In this document: piece by piece, positions 27,548 through 38,021 of the stretch
Layout of the letters: each line of letters starts with the position of its first letter
Position numbering within the stretch: position 1 is the first letter of the stretch
From: Chondrocystis sp. NIES-4102
Lineage (GTDB): Bacteria; Cyanobacteriota; Cyanobacteriia; Cyanobacteriales; Xenococcaceae
Direction of reading: 5' to 3'
NCBI GenBank assembly: GCA_002368355.1
Contig: AP018281.1
Span: 4,030,001 to 4,094,000 of the forward strand
Length of the DNA: 64,000 nt
Position numbers and translations under genes: made by a program
The notes under the pieces: model-generated
Told to the model about the DNA's origin: nothing
Databases searched by the model: none
What the model saw: the letters and a program-made list of their open reading frames with translations, nothing else

Positions 27548-28789
27548 CTAAATACAACTAGCTAAAGCCTCTAATAATTGTTGTGCTGTTAAATAGCGGT
27601 CTTTTGGTTCAGGTTGACAAGCCTTTTCCAACACTTTACTTAAATCAGTTGGCAAATTCGGAATACTTTTAATATCAAACTCAAATTTACTACTCTGATA
27701 GCGATAATATTCCATAGGGGCTTTACCTGTAAGCAAGAAAATAATTGTTGTTCCAACTCCATAAATATCAGATTGAGGACAGGGTTTACCCCGATACTGT
27801 TCTGGCGCGCTATATCCTTCTACACCGATGCGTGTCTCCAAAGCTGTTCCCAATTCCTTTACCGCACCAAAATCCAACAACATCAAACGACTATCTAAAT
27901 TGCGTAACATCAAATTAGCAGGTTTAATATCACGATGGATCAAAGGCGGTTCAAGATTATGTAGATATACCAAAATATCGCAGACTTGAATCATCCAGCG
28001 TATTGTCCTTTCAGGATCAGTCGCCCCTCGTTGAATCACTAATTGTTCAAGATTGTGACCATGAATCAATTCCATGACAATATACTTATGGTTATTTTCC
28101 ACAAAGAAATCATAATATTTCGGTATACCTGGATGTTCTAATGACTTTAAAATTCTAGCTTCCCTTTCAAATAACTCCCTAGCTTTAGCTATGCGTGCCA
28201 TATCTGCATTCATTTCCTTAAGCACCAGCAACATCGGCGCGCCTTTAACAGCACGATTACGATCCCAGGCTAAGTAAGTAGTTCCCATTCCTCCCCTACC
28301 AAGAATACGTAGGATTTGATAAGAACCGATAAAATTCTCTTCACTGACAATAGGTTTTCCACAATGTCGGCAGAAAATACTACCATCAGGATTATCTTTA
28401 TGATCGCAGACAGCAGGGGTTACTAAAATGTCGGTTTCTTCTAAATCGGATTGATTTTTTGTTATCCGAGATTCCAACTCAAACTTAAAAACTGGACCAT
28501 TTTCGGCTAAACGAATTAAATCATCATGTTGCAAAATGGCTTTAGTTACAAAAGTGTTATTAACTAGAGTGCCATTAGTACCCCTGCTAATCAACTGCCA
28601 TTTCTCTTTTGGTGAATCAATTAAGGTTAGTTCTAAATGTTGTCTTGAGACCTGAAAATAGCCATGAAGGACAATATCGTTATTTTGAGCGCGACCAATC
28701 CGAATTACCGATTTATCGGCAAATTCCCACTGTTGTAGGGGTTTATTTGTCTGCGGTTCTAACAGTGTAAAAATGACCATACAAGGCAA
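27548..28789 (-). CDS. FHA domain-containing serine/threonine protein kinase
   Basis: The 413-residue protein begins with an FHA phosphothreonine-binding domain (about 5-105; IRIGRAQNNDIVLHG, VSRQHLEL, GTNGTLVNN). A short cysteine motif (CDHKDNPDGSIFCRHCGKPI, 128-147) precedes the kinase domain (about 157-410). Kinase motifs are GRGGMGT (164-170), Lys191, HRDIKPANLM and LDFGAVKE. No membrane helix is present. It lies 25 bases downstream of a PP2C phosphatase gene on the same strand, so the pair likely forms an opposing phosphorylation switch. The FHA domain may bind phosphorylated partners or the kinase's own phosphosites. Confidence 0.93.
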   Translation of the reverse strand: MPCMVIFTLLEPQTNKPLQQWEFADKSVIRIGRAQNNDIVLHGYFQVSRQHLELTLIDSPKEKWQLISRGTNGTLVNNTFVTKAILQHDDLIRLAENGPVFKFELESRITKNQSDLEETDILVTPAVCDHKDNPDGSIFCRHCGKPIVSEENFIGSYQILRILGRGGMGTTYLAWDRNRAVKGAPMLLVLKEMNADMARIAKARELFEREARILKSLEHPGIPKYYDFFVENNHKYIVMELIHGHNLEQLVIQRGATDPERTIRWMIQVCDILVYLHNLEPPLIHRDIKPANLMLRNLDSRLMLLDFGAVKELGTALETRIGVEGYSAPEQYRGKPCPQSDIYGVGTTIIFLLTGKAPMEYYRYQSSKFEFDIKSIPNLPTDLSKVLEKACQPEPKDRYLTAQQLLEALASCI

Positions 28790-28814
28790 TTACTCGATAT
28801 ACATAAAATGGTCG

Positions 28815-30890
28815 CTAAAAATTAGCCTTCAACTTAATTTTAATGAGTATAGCGGTAATATTATCGTGACCATTATATTCATTAGCAAAATTTACTAGTT
28901 CAAATAAACCTTGTTCCAGATTGCTAGTAGTAGCCATAAGAGGACTAAGATAGTCTTGCCAATGATTTTCTAATAAATCGTTATCCGAAAGACCATCAGA
29001 ACACAGTAATAACAAACAATCTTCGGTTAAATCAAAAAATTGAATCTCAGGTCTGACATAATTATTATCTCTTGGCCCTAATGCTTGGGTTAGTTGATAG
29101 GCATCGGGTCTACGGTAGGCAATCTCAGGATCTACCCCACGGTTAATGTCTCTCTGACCAACTTCATGATCTAGAGTTAATTTTTCTAGCCCTTGCTTGC
29201 GAGTAACACGATAAATACGACTATCACCTACATGAGCGATCGCTAATTGGGTATCTTGTAACAACGCCATTACTAAAGTAGTACCCATTCTACCGCTACC
29301 TGAACGGGAATTATTGATATTAGTTTGATATAAAGTCTCGTTGGCTAATAGAATTCCAGTTTTGATTGTATCGTGGTCTGGTAATTCTTCTTGCCACTCT
29401 GTTTCAAAAAACTTCTTTATGTGTGTCACTGCCATACTACTGGCTACTTCTCCTGCTGCGTGTCCCCCCATGCCATCGCAGACAATATATAAACCACGAA
29501 CACGCAAATTATTTTCACCGTTGTTTTCGGATTTTTCAATTACTGTGTTGACCCCATAAAAATCTTCGTTGTGATCTCTTTGTAAACCGATATCTGTACA
29601 GCTGGCATCAGTAACACTCACGAGTTGCATGGGAATTACTGCTGTAGATTGTTCATCAAAGTCGCTACTATAGATCATTTCATCGTCGTGTTCGGTAAAA
29701 AAACCTTGATCTTGAAATGTCTCTGATTCTGGAAAATCGTACTGATTTTGATTAGGTTCGGATGGAGGAATATTCACGGTAAGATATGAATTAGTGTGTA
29801 TATCATCTGATTCGGTTTGCTCTTGAGAGATACTTATATTGTGAAGTTTCAGTCTTAACTCTTCTACTTCAATTATTTCTTCTGATATTACCCTCTCAAG
29901 TAACTGATTTAGCTCATCTATTGTATTTAGTTTGGTGACAGATAAAATACGTTGCCAAGTTTGAGCTAGATCTTTTAATGTTGGTGTCTTTCCTTGAGGG
30001 TCTAGATATAATTGCTGTAAACAAAAAGCTTGGTCTTCATCAATACGTAAATTGTCTTCAACTAAAAGACTTTGAGCGCAACTGATTTTTTGTAAAGGTT
30101 GCCAAAGTTTTGCTATCTCGTCTAAAAACCAAATTACTTGTAATATAGGTATTTTTTGCTGCAACCATAAATCTGTTAATAATTTCCATTGAGAACGATC
30201 TGGTAATAAGACTACTCCTTGATCTTGTTGTTGCCAAGCATCGTGAATTTTAGGAATAGTTGGGGTGTATTTTTCTAAAAATAGATAAGGTAGTGCATGG
30301 GTTGGTAGTCCTAGGGAATTCCAGTATTGGCTTACAGATAAATATGAGTTGTTGAAATCTTTTTTTAGTTCAGTAAGTAATTCCATGCGCTGCTTTTGTA
30401 AAGTAGCTAAATAGGATTTTTGTAACGGACATTTATCTATTATTTTCCCTTGCCAAAATTTGGTATTAGCATTTTCATAAACTGTATTTAAAACTTCTGT
30501 CGCCGTAAAATTAGCTTCAAAACAATAGCGATGATTAGTATTGAATTGATCTTTTAAAATGGCTAAGGAGGGTTTTGTTTGTATGCCTTGAGGAGTAAAT
30601 AATTCTGTTATATCTTCGATCCTTAATTTGGGTGGTTGAGTGGCAAGATCGCTATCGGTTACTTCCTTTTCTGTGTCTGATGAGCTTATTTCATTGACTA
30701 GTTTTTTCTGAGAGATAATCGCCCATAAAACTACATGATTATTAGTACCACATAATCCACAGATCTTTGTTTCAATAGGAATAATCCCTTGACAACCACA
30801 ACAAGTTTTTTCCGTTAGGGAAATACCACAATTTTGGCAAAATTTATTTGCTTCTGGGTTTTCAAATTCACACTGGGAACAAATAAGCAT
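28815..30890 (-). CDS. PP2C-type serine/threonine phosphatase with N-terminal double zinc ribbon
   Basis: The 691-residue protein has two short zinc ribbons: Cys4, 7, 18, 21, then Cys30/31, 33, 44 and 47. A large middle region (about 60-420) of unknown fold follows. The PP2C domain (about 427-690) has the metal-binding motifs RDHNEDFY, CDGMGGHAAGEVAS, GDSRIYR and CSDGLSD. It dephosphorylates Ser/Thr in a Mn/Mg-dependent way. The kinase gene downstream starts 25 bases after its stop. Together they resemble the kinase-phosphatase pairs common in cyanobacteria. ATG at 30890 is the start. Confidence 0.9.
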   Translation of the reverse strand: MLICSQCEFENPEANKFCQNCGISLTEKTCCGCQGIIPIETKICGLCGTNNHVVLWAIISQKKLVNEISSSDTEKEVTDSDLATQPPKLRIEDITELFTPQGIQTKPSLAILKDQFNTNHRYCFEANFTATEVLNTVYENANTKFWQGKIIDKCPLQKSYLATLQKQRMELLTELKKDFNNSYLSVSQYWNSLGLPTHALPYLFLEKYTPTIPKIHDAWQQQDQGVVLLPDRSQWKLLTDLWLQQKIPILQVIWFLDEIAKLWQPLQKISCAQSLLVEDNLRIDEDQAFCLQQLYLDPQGKTPTLKDLAQTWQRILSVTKLNTIDELNQLLERVISEEIIEVEELRLKLHNISISQEQTESDDIHTNSYLTVNIPPSEPNQNQYDFPESETFQDQGFFTEHDDEMIYSSDFDEQSTAVIPMQLVSVTDASCTDIGLQRDHNEDFYGVNTVIEKSENNGENNLRVRGLYIVCDGMGGHAAGEVASSMAVTHIKKFFETEWQEELPDHDTIKTGILLANETLYQTNINNSRSGSGRMGTTLVMALLQDTQLAIAHVGDSRIYRVTRKQGLEKLTLDHEVGQRDINRGVDPEIAYRRPDAYQLTQALGPRDNNYVRPEIQFFDLTEDCLLLLCSDGLSDNDLLENHWQDYLSPLMATTSNLEQGLFELVNFANEYNGHDNITAILIKIKLKANF

Positions 30891-31218
30891 ACTTCATTAA
30901 TAATGATTAATGTAACCAATACGGAAAAAATAAAGTAAAATTCTATTCGCAATCTTAGCTTATAGTTTGTGTTTAGCAATCCTCTGATAAAGTTATAAAG
31001 GTAATGATTAACTATATATTTATCTAGCTTCCATCTCTCTTGAGATATTGCGCTTTTTGCATAAAAACTGGCTAGATTACGAATAGATCATGTTTGGTTA
31101 TTTAATAACATGACTTATGTTAACTGCTTAGATTATCTTGCACCACTTATCTTTAAATTACCAAAAGCCAATAAATTCTTGGTGTCAATGAACAATAATA
31201 TTAGATGAAAAGGAAATT
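30891..31218. other. Intergenic region without a recognised gene
   Basis: 328 bases lie between two minus-strand genes. It contains the palindrome GTTATTTAATAAC near 31097 and no coding frame. It should hold the promoter of the PP2C-kinase pair and the 3' end of tsaD. Confidence 0.4.
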
Positions 31219-32253
31219 TTAATATAGCTGCATAACTTCTGCGATCGCCATACGTGATTGTACATTCAAATCTAAACTAGAAGTATGACCCATATTAAAA
31301 TGTGTAGCAGCAGCACATCCAATCATTGCAGCATTATCAGTGCAAAACTTTAAAGGGGGAAAATAGACATTTAAATTATGCTTTTTAGCTGCTTGTTGCA
31401 AATGTTCCCTAAGCCCACTATTAGCTGCAACACCACCGCCAATAGTAATTGTTTGAAGATTATGATCGAGGGCGCATTGGACACTACGTTTAGTTAATAC
31501 TCTCGCTACTGTATCTTGAAAACTAGCTGCCACATCAGCCACAGGTATTTCCCCCTCAGTTGCCAATTGATCTATCAATCTAGCAATTGCTGTCTTTAAC
31601 CCACTAAAACTATAGTCGTAGGGGTGATACCCTCCATCTGGTAGAGAAATTCTGCCGAATGGCAAAGAAAATGCTTTAGGATTTCCCAGTTGCGCCAGGC
31701 GATCAATAATTGGACCCCCTGGATATCCTAAATTGAGTAAGCGCGCTACCTTATCATAGGCTTCCCCAGCAGCGTCATCCCTAGTTGAACCTAATAGCTG
31801 ATATTTTCCATAATCTTGAACATAAATACTACTGGTATGCCCTCCAGAAACTAGTAAACACAAAAAAGGTGGTTCTAATTCAGGATGGGATAAATAGGAA
31901 GCATAAATATGTCCTTCTAAATGATGTACTCCTAAAAAAGGTTTATTGTGGATCATTGCCAAAGTTTTAGCTGCTGCTACACCAACTAATAAAGCCCCAA
32001 CCAAACCAGGGGTACAAGTAGCTGCGATCGCGTCTATTTCTTGCCAATCTACTTCTGCTGCTGCGATCGCTTCACTAATACAGGGATTAATAATTTCTAA
32101 ATGTTGCCGGGAAGCTAATTCAGGTACTACACCTCCATAAACTTGATGTAATTTAATCTGAGAAGAAACAATACTACTTAAAACTTGACGATTCTTTACG
32201 ATTGCTACCGCAGTTTCGTCACAACTTGTTTCGATCGCTAAAATTGTTGCCAT
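31219..32253 (-). CDS. tsaD: tRNA N6-adenosine threonylcarbamoyltransferase
   Basis: TsaD (Kae1/OSGEP family) transfers the threonylcarbamoyl group to A37 of ANN-decoding tRNAs together with TsaB and TsaE. The N-terminus MATILAIETSCDETAVA is the family signature. HHLEGHIYAS holds the metal-binding histidines, and LLVSGGHTS and GGVAANSGLR are also present. With ATG at 32253 the protein has 344 residues, the normal size. A GTG at 32292 would add 13 residues not found in the family. The AAAGG right before this ATG is too close for a good Shine-Dalgarno sequence. Confidence 0.95.
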   Translation of the reverse strand: MATILAIETSCDETAVAIVKNRQVLSSIVSSQIKLHQVYGGVVPELASRQHLEIINPCISEAIAAAEVDWQEIDAIAATCTPGLVGALLVGVAAAKTLAMIHNKPFLGVHHLEGHIYASYLSHPELEPPFLCLLVSGGHTSSIYVQDYGKYQLLGSTRDDAAGEAYDKVARLLNLGYPGGPIIDRLAQLGNPKAFSLPFGRISLPDGGYHPYDYSFSGLKTAIARLIDQLATEGEIPVADVAASFQDTVARVLTKRSVQCALDHNLQTITIGGGVAANSGLREHLQQAAKKHNLNVYFPPLKFCTDNAAMIGCAAATHFNMGHTSSLDLNVQSRMAIAEVMQLY

Positions 32254-32461
32254 CCTTTGATAAGTTGATCTAGAAGAACAAATATTGTTCACCTACTTTC
32301 GAGCTTTGATAATTAGTTAAAAATTTATATTCAGTCTCAAAATCAAACTGAAGTAAGTTAACAATTATTACTGAAAGTAAATTTAATCAGCGTTTAAGAT
32401 ATATCTTGACGCTTATTGAACATCAACACAATTATTATCCATCACAAAAGGAAACATATTC

Positions 32462-32959
32462 ATGAGAAGGTTGTTTGCTTTAATACTAGTATTTACGCTT
32501 TGGTTTGGTTTTGCCCCTACAGCAACTGCTGATGATCTAGCAGGGTTAACGCCTTGTGGTCAAAATCCTGCCTATGTACAACGAGCTAAAAATTTCCGCA
32601 ACACTACCGATGATCCCAATTCTGGCATAAAAAGAGCAGAGCGTTATTCAGAAGCTCTATGTGGGCCAGAGGGATATCCCCATTTAATCGTAGACGGTCG
32701 CTGGTCGCATATGGGAGACTTCTTTATCCCTAGCGTACTATTTTTATATATTGCAGGTTGGATCGGCTGGGCTGGTCGTTCTTACGTAATTGCTGTCAGA
32801 GAGGAAAAAAATCCTCAAATGGCGGAAATTGTCATCAATGTTCCTTTAGCAATTAGCAAAATGTTAGCTGCTAGCACTTGGCCCTTACTTGCCTTTGGGG
32901 AATTTACAAGTGGCAAATTAATTGCAGATGATTCGGAGATTACCATTTCTCCTCGCTAA
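32462..32959 (+). CDS. psaF: Photosystem I subunit III (PsaF)
   Basis: The 165-residue lumenal/transmembrane subunit of photosystem I docks plastocyanin or cytochrome c6 in plastids and helps bind PsaJ. A signal peptide (about 1-23, ending TATA before DDLAG) sends it to the thylakoid lumen. [17 protein letters not shown] and the cysteine in [18 protein letters not shown] are conserved; the hydrophobic segment [20 protein letters not shown] follows. The start is ATG at 32462, about 12 bases after AAAGGAAA. psaJ follows after 36 bases. Confidence 0.97.
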   Translation: MRRLFALILVFTLWFGFAPTATADDLAGLTPCGQNPAYVQRAKNFRNTTDDPNSGIKRAERYSEALCGPEGYPHLIVDGRWSHMGDFFIPSVLFLYIAGWIGWAGRSYVIAVREEKNPQMAEIVINVPLAISKMLAASTWPLLAFGEFTSGKLIADDSEITISPR

Positions 32960-32995
32960 ATTACTTTTTACTTACCCTTTGAATGGAGGATATTT

Positions 32996-33130
32996 ATGGC
33001 AGACTTACAAAAGTTTCTTTCTACTGCCCCAGTCTTAATTATGGCTCTGCTAACTGTTACAGCAGGCATCTTAATTGAATTTAACCGTTTTTTCCCTGAT
33101 TTGTTATTCCATCCCTTGAATGTACATTAA
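32996..33130 (+). CDS. psaJ: Photosystem I subunit IX (PsaJ)
   Basis: This 44-residue single-helix protein starts [20 protein letters not shown] and ends [16 protein letters not shown], which is the PsaJ pattern. It stabilises PsaF in photosystem I. ATG at 32996 follows GGAGGA six to eleven bases upstream. It is co-transcribed with psaF, and a clean terminator follows. The gene is too short for ordinary length cut-offs. Confidence 0.97.
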   Translation: MADLQKFLSTAPVLIMALLTVTAGILIEFNRFFPDLLFHPLNVH

Positions 33131-33188
33131 GTACAATTGAACTTAATAACTACTTAACTTAAGCTAGGTGCTAAATAATTAATAATAG

Positions 33189-33224
33189 ACTGCGATTAAT
33201 TTGGTTTTTGGTCGCAGTTTTTAT
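33189..33224 (+). terminator. Intrinsic terminator of psaF-psaJ
   Basis: ACTGCGA (33189-33195) and TCGCAGT (33212-33218) form a perfect 7-base stem, with TTTTATTTTG right after. It lies about 60 bases past the psaJ stop. Confidence 0.8.
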
Positions 33225-33301
33225 TTTGTTGCTTGAGGAATAATTACACTGAAGATTTTTTAGTTTTTAGTTATTCCAGACTCCTACTACCTACTCACTC
33301 C

Positions 33302-34453
33302 TTAAACCAAATAACTAATCAACCCTACAATTGCGCCAAAGACAACCAACCAAGCAGAATTAATTTGGAATTTAAATAGGGCGATCGCGCCGATAATTAA
33401 TAACCCTAACGTTAACCCATCGATAATGGCAGTTTTGGCTAAAGTGTAGGTAACAGTTGCCATCAAACCTAAAGAAGCAGCATTCACTCCATCTAGAAAA
33501 CCACTTAACCAACTGGAAGAGCGTAATTTATCTACCCAGGGGCTAATTAAACCCACTAAAACAAAAGCAGGTAAAAAAATACCAATGGTCGCAGCGATCG
33601 CCCCTAGATTTCCGCCCAAAAGATAACCGATAAAAGTGGCAGTGGTAAATACTGGGCCTGGAGTTACTTGTCCTATCGCAATGGCATCTAATAGTTGTTG
33701 ATTTGTTAGTAATTGCGATCGCTCTACTAAATCTCTTTGTAGAAATGCTAATAGTACATACCCACTACCGTATAACACAGAGCCGACTTTGAGGAAGAAA
33801 AGAAAGATTCCCCCCCAAGATAGATCAGGTGTACTTTTATTGTTTACTTGTACCCCCACCTCTGCCACTGTGAATAAACTGATACTTGTCATCCCGTTGA
33901 TCTGGGAGAAATTCTTAACCATCGTTACTCCCAAACCAGCTAAGAATAACAACAGGATTTCATTCACCCCTGCCATAAAAGCGATAATTACCGCCATGCC
34001 TGCAATTGTAGTAGGGATATCTTTAGCTGCTTTACGTCCCAATTTCCATAGGGCTTGAATGATTACCACACAAATTAAAGGCTTAATACCATAAAGTAAA
34101 CCTGAAATTTCAGGCAAGGTTTGATAGCGAGAATAAATTGCAGCCACCACCCAAACGATCGCCATAGCGGGTAAAATAAAGCAAGATCCAGCTATAAACA
34201 GTCCGCGCCATCCCCCACGTTCATAACCGATATGAATAGCTAATTCGGTTGAATTAGGGCCAGGAATTAAACTAGTAACCCCTAATAGATCTAAAAATTT
34301 TTGCTGAGTTAGCCACCCACGACGTTTTACTATTTCTTCTTCCATCATGGCTATGTGGGCAACAGGACCCCCAAAAGCGACTGTACCTAGTTTGAAAAAG
34401 ATTAATGCTAACTCTTGGAGTGCTGTTTTTTGAGAGTTAGGTTCAGATTTCAT
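33302..34453 (-). CDS. chrA: Chromate transporter, ChrA family
   Basis: The 383-residue membrane protein has two homologous halves of about six helices each, as in long ChrA proteins. Each half has an FxKxGxxxFGxGP-like start: FFKLGTVAFGGPVAHIAMM in the first and FLKVGSVLYGSGYVLLAFLQ in the second. The VTSLIPGPNSTELAIHIGY and IAIGQVTPGPVFTTATFIGYL segments are signature repeats. It exports chromate, probably with protons or in exchange with sulfate. ATG at 34453 is the start. It is convergent with psaJ. Confidence 0.93.
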   Translation of the reverse strand: MKSEPNSQKTALQELALIFFKLGTVAFGGPVAHIAMMEEEIVKRRGWLTQQKFLDLLGVTSLIPGPNSTELAIHIGYERGGWRGLFIAGSCFILPAMAIVWVVAAIYSRYQTLPEISGLLYGIKPLICVVIIQALWKLGRKAAKDIPTTIAGMAVIIAFMAGVNEILLLFLAGLGVTMVKNFSQINGMTSISLFTVAEVGVQVNNKSTPDLSWGGIFLFFLKVGSVLYGSGYVLLAFLQRDLVERSQLLTNQQLLDAIAIGQVTPGPVFTTATFIGYLLGGNLGAIAATIGIFLPAFVLVGLISPWVDKLRSSSWLSGFLDGVNAASLGLMATVTYTLAKTAIIDGLTLGLLIIGAIALFKFQINSAWLVVFGAIVGLISYLV

Positions 34454-34597
34454 CTGTGGTTAATTGTTAATTGTTATTAGCTCAATTAAATAATAGTAAG
34501 TTTAAGCTAAGTTAATATATATGATTCTTATTGTTTTTGCTTGTCAATTTATTCCATCCCAACGGCATAATCACTAGTATTAAACAGAATCAAGATT

Positions 34598-37500
34598 ATG
34601 AAACGCTTTTATCACTCAACATTACGTTCAATTGTAATTGCCGTTGTAACTTTACTAGGGCTGTGGTTATCCTTAGAATATCTTGCCCGTTGGTTTGCGG
34701 AAGTATTGTGGTTTAAGGAAGTTGATTATTTATCTGTTTTACTGATCCGTCGCTTTAGTCAGTATGGTTTATGGGTTTTAATCGCTAGTATTTCAGGTTT
34801 ATTTTTATTTTTGAATTTAAGATTAGCAGATCGTTGGCAATGGCGATGGCAACCTCAAGATCAATGGTATGAAATAGGCAAACCTTATTTACCTCAGCAA
34901 CAGCGAAGGTTGGGGCAAACAATATCTGAGGTAGAGAGACTATCTATAAGAAGTTATGCTGATCAAAAAACTCATTCTCCCCGCCTTAAATTACCTTTAT
35001 TATTACTCGCTATAATTGCTAGTGCGATCGCTATTAGCTATATATTTTTATCTTATACAGAGATTAGTTTAAAAGTATGGCAAACTAGTTATCCCCTGCC
35101 CCAAATTGCTGCAACTTTAAAACCGCCTGGGGATATTTTCAGTTTAATTAATCAAGGTTCAATCTTAGGATACTTACGTGAGTTAGTAGTAATAGTAGCA
35201 ATTGTCAGCTTATTAATTTGGAAAACTAAGAATAGTTTAACAGCGATCGCTATTATTATTAGTTTGGTTTTTGGTTTTATTGCAGCAGGTGATTGGCAAG
35301 TATTTTTACGTTTTTTTGAGCCTTCTAGCTTTAATTTTACAGATCCACAATTTAATCAAGATATTGGTTTTTATATCTTTCGTTTGCCTTTTTGGGAATT
35401 TACTGAATCCTGGTTATTGGGTTTATCTTCCATAACCTTACTTTGCTGCACTTTATTCTATTTGTTATCTGGCAATAGTTTATCAGAAGGTCGTTTTCCT
35501 GGTTTTTCTCGCATTCAACTTCGTCACCTATCCTTTTTAGGGGCGGTATTAATGTTAGCTATTGCTTGGCAAAATTGGTTAAATCGTTATGATTTGCTTT
35601 ATAGTTCTCGTGGTGTTATTTACGGTGCAGGATATACAAATATTAAAGTACAATTGCCCATTGAGATTTGTTTGACTATTGTGGCAATTATTAGTGCATT
35701 TTGGTTAATTTATAAAGGTTTAACTGGGTATCAAAATTTAGAAATACAACATCGAAAAATTAAAAGAATTATCTTTTTAGTATTACCATTTACTATTTAT
35801 TTATTTATTTTTTCCCTCAGTAACTTATTTAGTGCCACAGTGCAGCGTTTCGTTGTACAACCTAATGAACTATTAAAAGAACAACCTTACATTGAGCGTA
35901 GTATTGCGATGACTCGTAAGGCTTTTAATTTAGATAATATTGAAGCCAAAACTTTTAATCCCCAAGGAGAACTAACTGCTCAAGATATTGCTAATAATAG
36001 TTCTACCATTAAAAATATCCGTTTGTGGGATACTCGCCCAATTCTACAAAGTAATCGTCAATTACAACAAATTCGCCCTTATTATCAATTTCACGATGCG
36101 GATATTGATCGCTATCTTTTAAGTCAGACTGGTGGCATTGCCGAAGGGGATAAGCAACAAGTAATTATTTCAGCTAGAGAATTAGATTATGATCAAGTTG
36201 TCGATATTGCCAAAACCTGGGTTAATAAGCATCTAATTTATACTCACGGTTACGGCTTTACTCTCTCCCCTGTTAATCAAGTGGCAGAGGGGGGATTACC
36301 TTATTACTATATAAAAGATATCGGGGAAGGTAGCGAAGAGTCTGGCACACTTACAGTATCAGATGAAATTATTACCCGTAGTGTTCCTATTGGTAAACCT
36401 CGCATTTACTACGGAGAATTAACTAACCCCTACATCATGACTTCTACTAAAGTAAGGGAGTTGGATTTTCCTAGTGGACAGGAAAACGTTTATACTGTCT
36501 ACGATGGTACGGGGGGAATTAAAATTGGTGGATATTGGCGACGGGTATTGTTTGCCAAATATCTCAAAGACTGGCAAATGCTGTTTGCTCAAAACTTTAC
36601 TCATGATACCAAAATACTATTTAGACGCAACATTAAAGAAAGAGTAAGAGCGATCGCGCCATTTTTAAATTATGATCAAGATCCTTATTTAGTAGCTGTT
36701 CAAACTGATGATCAGCCCAGTAATCAAAATAATCTTTATTGGATTATTGATGCCTATACTACTAGCTCCCGTTATCCTTATTCTGATCCTGGTAAAAATC
36801 AATTTAATTATTTACGTAACTCAGTTAAAGTCGTAGTTAATGCTTATAACGGTAACGTAGATTTTTATATCTCTGATCCTCAAGATCCAATTATTCAAAC
36901 ATGGGATAAAATCTTTCCTCAACTATTTAAACCTCTCTCGGCAATGAATTTAGCCCTACGTCGCCATATTCGTTATCCCGAAGATTTATTTAGCATTCAG
37001 TCGGAAAGGCTTCTTACCTACCACATGACAGATCCGCAGGTGTTTTATAACCGCGAAGATCAATGGCAAATTCCCCAAGAGATTTACGGTAGCAAACCCC
37101 AAGCAGTAAAACCATACTATCTAATTATGACTTTACCCACTGCTACTCAAGAAGAATTTATTCTCCTACATCCTTACACCCCTGCAAGTCGCCCCAATTT
37201 AATTGCTTGGTTAGCAGCACGCTCCGACGGTGCGGAATATGGTAAATTGTTACTTTATAAATTCCCTAAACAGAGACTAATTTTTGGCTTAAATCAGATA
37301 GAGGCATTAATTAATCAAGATCCTGTAATTTCTCAACAAATTTCCCTTTGGAATCGTCAAGGATCGCGAGCCATTCAAGGAAATCTATTGATTATTCCCA
37401 TTGAACAGTCTTTACTCTATGTTGAACCACTTTATATTGAGGCGGAAGAAAATAGTGTACCAACTTTAGCGAGGGTTATTATTGTTTATCAAAATCAAAT

Positions 37501-37603
37501 TGTGATGGCAGAAACTTTGAATGAAGCTATCAAAGCCATTTTTCAACCTCAAAGTAATGCTGAGGCGATTATTCGCCCCCTAGAAAGTAATCTAGGTGAA
37601 TAG
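34598..37603 (+). CDS. UPF0182 family large membrane protein
   Basis: The 1001-residue protein has a hydrophobic N-terminal third with about seven membrane helices (about 10-410) and a large soluble part, probably outside the cytoplasm. FVVQPNELLKEQPYIERSIAMTRKAF is cut here to its key part NELLKEQPYI, which marks the family, as do ARELDYDQ and the YPYSDPGKNQFNYLRNSVK region (start YPYSDPGKNQFNYLRNSV). UPF0182 proteins are found in many bacteria and archaea without a settled function. The gene is single and not in an operon. It is followed by a repeat-rich spacer. Confidence 0.9.
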   Translation: MKRFYHSTLRSIVIAVVTLLGLWLSLEYLARWFAEVLWFKEVDYLSVLLIRRFSQYGLWVLIASISGLFLFLNLRLADRWQWRWQPQDQWYEIGKPYLPQQQRRLGQTISEVERLSIRSYADQKTHSPRLKLPLLLLAIIASAIAISYIFLSYTEISLKVWQTSYPLPQIAATLKPPGDIFSLINQGSILGYLRELVVIVAIVSLLIWKTKNSLTAIAIIISLVFGFIAAGDWQVFLRFFEPSSFNFTDPQFNQDIGFYIFRLPFWEFTESWLLGLSSITLLCCTLFYLLSGNSLSEGRFPGFSRIQLRHLSFLGAVLMLAIAWQNWLNRYDLLYSSRGVIYGAGYTNIKVQLPIEICLTIVAIISAFWLIYKGLTGYQNLEIQHRKIKRIIFLVLPFTIYLFIFSLSNLFSATVQRFVVQPNELLKEQPYIERSIAMTRKAFNLDNIEAKTFNPQGELTAQDIANNSSTIKNIRLWDTRPILQSNRQLQQIRPYYQFHDADIDRYLLSQTGGIAEGDKQQVIISARELDYDQVVDIAKTWVNKHLIYTHGYGFTLSPVNQVAEGGLPYYYIKDIGEGSEESGTLTVSDEIITRSVPIGKPRIYYGELTNPYIMTSTKVRELDFPSGQENVYTVYDGTGGIKIGGYWRRVLFAKYLKDWQMLFAQNFTHDTKILFRRNIKERVRAIAPFLNYDQDPYLVAVQTDDQPSNQNNLYWIIDAYTTSSRYPYSDPGKNQFNYLRNSVKVVVNAYNGNVDFYISDPQDPIIQTWDKIFPQLFKPLSAMNLALRRHIRYPEDLFSIQSERLLTYHMTDPQVFYNREDQWQIPQEIYGSKPQAVKPYYLIMTLPTATQEEFILLHPYTPASRPNLIAWLAARSDGAEYGKLLLYKFPKQRLIFGLNQIEALINQDPVISQQISLWNRQGSRAIQGNLLIIPIEQSLLYVEPLYIEAEENSVPTLARVIIVYQNQIVMAETLNEAIKAIFQPQSNAEAIIRPLESNLGE

Positions 37604-38021
<418 letters not shown>

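Noticed and set aside
34531-34716. 61-codon frame at the start of the UPF0182 gene
   Set aside because: Out of frame with the clearly coding UPF0182 sequence that it overlaps.
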